Assembly: GCA_009778545.1 (NCBI GenBank)
Contig: WRJO01000013.1
Coordinates: forward strand, 1-33,530
Origin: Treponema sp.
GTDB lineage: Bacteria > Spirochaetota > Spirochaetia > Treponematales > Breznakiellaceae
DNA length: 33,530 bases
Reading direction: 5' to 3'
Below are positions 31,269 to 33,530 of the stretch, one piece after another. The translations under genes and the position numbers were made by a program. Position 1 is the stretch's first letter. Every line of letters starts with the position of its first letter. The notes beneath the pieces are model-generated. The model ran no database searches and was not told the DNA's origin. It worked only from the letters and a program-made list of their open reading frames with translations.

Positions 31269-31331
31269 ATGAAACAAGTTTCATATTCGATAAATTTGTG
31301 CGGCTATTCATCCGCACCAGGGAGGGGTTAA
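31269..31331 (+). CDS. Possible 20-residue micro-ORF between fliF and fliG
   Basis: ATG 31269 lies one base after the fliF stop with GGAGG seven bases upstream; it ends at TAA three bases before the fliG start. The product begins MKQVSYSINLCGY and shares MKQVSxSIxxCGY with the micro-ORF before hslU (50 of 60 bases). The hairpins TGAAAC/GTTTCA (31270-31283) and GTGCGG/CCGCAC (31298-31317) are kept. Coding status is unproven; a repeated RNA leader is an alternative. Confidence 0.4.
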   Translation: MKQVSYSINLCGYSSAPGRG

Positions 31332-31334
31332 AAA

Positions 31335-32390
31335 ATGGCAAAATCAAGCGCAGCGGGCGGAGCCGCAGCCGGAACCAAGAAAAAAGGCCAGAAGGAATAT
31401 ACCGGACGCCAAAAGGCGGCAATTTTCCTCGTTACCATCGGATCGGAACTGTCATCCGAGATATTCAAATACCTCCGCGAGGATGAAATTGAGACGCTGA
31501 CTTTTGAGATAGCCCGCCTCGAAACGATCGATTCCGAGCAGAAGGACGCCATTCTGGACGAGTTCCGCGAACTCATGATGGCGAACCAGTTTATCTCCAC
31601 CGGCGGCATCGACTACGCCAGGGAACTGCTGGAAAAATCGCTGGGCAGCCAGAAGGCCATTGATATCATCAACCGGCTCACATCCAGCCTCCAGGTGCGG
31701 CCATTCGACTTTATCCGCCGCACCGATCCGGCGCACCTGCTGAACTTTATCCAGCAGGAACACCCCCAGACCATCGCCCTGATCCTCGCCTACCTGGAGC
31801 CGAACAAGGCATCGGTAATTCTGCAAAACCTCCCCCACGAGGTGCAGAGCGACGTGGCGCGCCGTATCGCTACGATGGACAGAACCAGCCCCGAAGTACT
31901 CCGCGAGGTTGAGCGGGTTCTTGAAAAGAAACTCTCCAGCCTTTCCAGCGAAGACTATACCGCAGCGGGCGGCGTTGAGAGCATCGTTGAGATTCTCAAC
32001 CTTGTCGACCGCGCATCGGAAAAGCAGATCATCGAGGCCCTGGAAGACGAAGACCCCGAACTTGCCGAAGAGATCAAGAAACGCATGTTCGTGTTCGAAG
32101 ATATCGTCCTCCTGTCCGACCGCGACATTCAGAAGGTTATGCGGGAAGTGGATTCGCAGGAACTTTCCAAAGCCCTCAAGAGCGTGGATACCGAAGTGCA
32201 GGACAAGATATTCAAGAACATGTCCAAACGCGCCGCTACCATGCTCAAGGAAGACATGGAATACATGGGGCCCGTGCGGCTTAAGGATGTTGAAGAAGCC
32301 CAGCAGAAGATCGTCTCGATCATCAGGCATCTGGAGGATACCGGCGAAATTGTTATCGCCCGTTCCGGCGAAGACGAGATGGTCGTATAG
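31335..32390 (+). CDS. fliG: Flagellar motor switch protein FliG
   Basis: Rotor protein of the C ring; it interacts with FliF, FliM and the stator. 351 residues, with an N-terminal Lys/Ala-rich extension of ~18 (AKSSAAGGAAAGTKKKGQK). FliF-binding domain KAAIFLVTIGSELSSEIFKYL, the EHPQT motif in IQQEHPQTIALILAYLEPNKASVILQ, and a C-terminal torque domain with charged residues VFEDIVLLSDRDIQKVMREVDSQELSKALKS and MSKRAATMLKEDMEYMGP. GGAGGGG precedes ATG 31335. Confidence 0.97.
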   Translation: MAKSSAAGGAAAGTKKKGQKEYTGRQKAAIFLVTIGSELSSEIFKYLREDEIETLTFEIARLETIDSEQKDAILDEFRELMMANQFISTGGIDYARELLEKSLGSQKAIDIINRLTSSLQVRPFDFIRRTDPAHLLNFIQQEHPQTIALILAYLEPNKASVILQNLPHEVQSDVARRIATMDRTSPEVLREVERVLEKKLSSLSSEDYTAAGGVESIVEILNLVDRASEKQIIEALEDEDPELAEEIKKRMFVFEDIVLLSDRDIQKVMREVDSQELSKALKSVDTEVQDKIFKNMSKRAATMLKEDMEYMGPVRLKDVEEAQQKIVSIIRHLEDTGEIVIARSGEDEMVV

Positions 32391-32397
32391 TTGTATA

Positions 32398-32433
32398 ATG
32401 GGGTTTCATGAAACCGCACTAGACAGAGGTTAA
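32398..32433 (+). other. Short leader with palindrome before fliH
   Basis: The palindrome GGTTTCATGAAACC (32402-32415) followed by GCAC and AGAGGTTAAGG echoes the elements before hslU and fliG in rearranged form. An 11-codon frame ending ALDRG spans it without its own ribosome site. The AGAGG at 32425 serves fliH. Confidence 0.35.
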
Positions 32434-32435
32434 GG

Positions 32436-33380
32436 ATGGCAAAGGCAGTATTCAGATCGGCGGAGCTTATCATGGTCAGCGACAAGGTGATGATAAGCAC
32501 CCCCGCTCCCTATGAGGATGTTGAAATAACCGCACCCCGGGAAGAAGATCAAGAGATTCATCCCATAGTGGAGGAATATACCGGTCCCACCGCCGAGGAA
32601 CTGCGCCATGAAGCCGAGGCATTCAAAGCCGAGTGGAAACTTGAAAAGGAATCGATGATCGAGGCGGCAAAAGCCGAGGCCAACGAGATAGTGCAGTCGG
32701 CGGATTTGTCCGCTGCAAGGAACAAGGAGCAGGCGGCAGAAGAAGCTGCCGCTGCAAAAGCCCAGGCGCAGCAGGAGGCGGAAAAAATTATCGCCGAAGC
32801 GCAGGGGCAGGCGCAGCAGTTGGCAGACCAGATTCGCGGCACCCTTGACGACGAGCGAAAAGAGGCCCTTGAAAAGGGCAGGGAAGAGGGCCGGACGGAA
32901 GGCTACGCAGAAGGCAAGGCCGAGGTAGACCGGCTGATCGAACGGACGCAGACCGTATTGGAACGGGCGCAGGACAAGCGGGGCGAAATACTCACCGAGA
33001 CCGAGCGGGAACTTATCGAACTGGTGCTGCTCATCTCCCGGAAAATTGTCAAGATCATTTCAGAAAATCAGCGCGAGGTGGTAGTATCCAACGTGCTTGA
33101 GGCTCTTAAAAAGGTGCGGGATCGGGGCAATGTCATTGTCCGTGTTAACCTTGCCGATTTGGAACTTGCCACGGAGCATAAAAAAGAATTTATCCAGGCG
33201 CTTGAGGGGGCAAAGTCGATACAGGTGATGGAAGATTCGTCGGTAGATTCCGGCGGCTGCATCATCGAAACGGACTTTGGCGAGATCGATGCCCGCATCT
33301 CCAGCCAGCTTGCCGAACTGGAAGCAAGGATACTGGAAATTTCTCCGATAAAGTCAAGGATAAAATCGAGAAGTGGTTAG
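32436..33380 (+). CDS. fliH: Flagellar assembly protein FliH
   Basis: FliH binds and restrains the export ATPase FliI. The 314-residue protein has a variable N-terminus, a long Ala/Glu/Gln-rich coiled coil (AEEAAAAKAQAQQEAEKIIAEAQGQAQQLADQI), the glycine-repeat segment GREEGRTEGYAEGKAEVD typical of FliH, and the C-terminal FliI-binding domain (LVLLISRKIVKIISENQREVVVSNVLEALKKV; DSGGCIIETDFGEIDARISSQLAELEARIL). Its last codons and TAG fall within a short AGTGGTTAGTG-type repeat leading to fliI. Confidence 0.93.
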   Translation: MAKAVFRSAELIMVSDKVMISTPAPYEDVEITAPREEDQEIHPIVEEYTGPTAEELRHEAEAFKAEWKLEKESMIEAAKAEANEIVQSADLSAARNKEQAAEEAAAAKAQAQQEAEKIIAEAQGQAQQLADQIRGTLDDERKEALEKGREEGRTEGYAEGKAEVDRLIERTQTVLERAQDKRGEILTETERELIELVLLISRKIVKIISENQREVVVSNVLEALKKVRDRGNVIVRVNLADLELATEHKKEFIQALEGAKSIQVMEDSSVDSGGCIIETDFGEIDARISSQLAELEARILEISPIKSRIKSRSG

Positions 33381-33400
33381 TGAATAGTGGTTAGTGGTTG
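33375..33400. repeat. Short direct repeat between fliH and fliI
   Basis: Three GTGGTTAGTG-like units (AGTGGTTAGTGAATAGTGG, then TTAGTGGTTG) run from the end of fliH into the gap. Comparable purine-rich TTAGxAA runs sit at the ends of flgB (28688) and xerC (25985). Confidence 0.6.
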
Positions 33401-33412
33401 AGAGGGAGGGGC

Positions 33413-33530
33413 GTGGAAACCGCTGTATTTGAAAAATATTTTGAAACCGCAGAACGTACCGATCCCATAAAATGCACGGGCAGGGTTATCAAGGTACAGG
33501 GACTCCTCGTCGAAAGCAGGGGGCCCCAGG
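33413..33530 (+). CDS. fliI: Flagellum-specific export ATPase FliI, 5' part (runs off window)
   Basis: Only 39 residues are visible: an N-terminal helix (FEKYFETAERTDPIK) followed by CTGRVIKVQGLLVESRGP, the start of the beta-barrel domain shared by F1-type ATPases of flagellar and type III export. GTG 33413 is preceded by GAGGGAGGGG. Position after fliH is standard. The Walker motifs lie beyond the window. Confidence 0.9.
   Translation, partial: METAVFEKYFETAERTDPIKCTGRVIKVQGLLVESRGPQ

Overview
The window looks like chromosome of a free-living or gut-type treponeme (Spirochaetes). Evidence: two FlaA-type periplasmic flagellar sheath proteins, a division-gene block running straight into dprA-topA-xerC-hslVU and a flgB-fliI flagellar operon, in an order close to the one I remember for Treponema pallidum. 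The core is visibly G+C-rich. Naming a species would be a guess.

Layout. 1-2421: a divergent pair (a partial phosphohexomutase on the minus strand and a membrane protein on the plus strand), then class II fructose-bisphosphate aldolase on the minus strand. 2422-2946: a 303-bp strongly palindromic element with perfect 34-bp arms. 2947-7435: an A+T-rich, all-plus-strand accessory island. It encodes an ADP-ribosylglycohydrolase, a two-domain PD-(D/E)XK-like protein, a small membrane protein and a CbxX/SpoVK-type AAA+ ATPase in one tight operon, then a low-molecular-weight phosphatase-like protein, then a secreted protein. The last three blocks are separated by two ~170-bp elements whose stems covary and which share one bulged base; they read as integron attC sites, with a third weaker site at the right edge. 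No integrase is in the window, so the island is best described as a candidate integrase-less cassette array (CALIN).

7654-11095: a lipoprotein-like or secreted protein of unknown role, two tandem FlaA-family genes behind a near-perfect sigma-70 promoter, and a DUF8091-like protein. 11154-20010: a reduced division and cell wall (dcw) cluster mraZ-rsmH-ftsL-murF-mraY-ftsW-ftsQ-ftsA-ftsZ, lacking ftsI, murE, murD, murG and murC, headed by four 10-bp-phased TGGGN MraZ boxes. 20014-28208: xerD-like, TPR protein, dprA, topA, xerC, hslV, hslU. 28277-33530: flgB, flgC, fliE, fliF, fliG, fliH and the start of fliI, with a possible sigma-28 promoter in front. From dprA onward the order matches the Bacillus subtilis dprA-topA-codV-clpQ-clpY-flgB-fliI region without trmFO and codY.

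Dispersed repeats mark the genome. A palindromic repeat with ~30-nt arms (period-8 GGAGGCAC units) and variable cores occurs four times: at the end of the membrane-protein gene, after the flaA pair, between topA and xerC, and in frame inside xerC, where it adds about 32 residues between catalytic motifs. A second ~65-bp element with two hairpins and a possible micro-ORF sits directly before hslU and fliG. No rRNA, tRNA or CRISPR array was seen.
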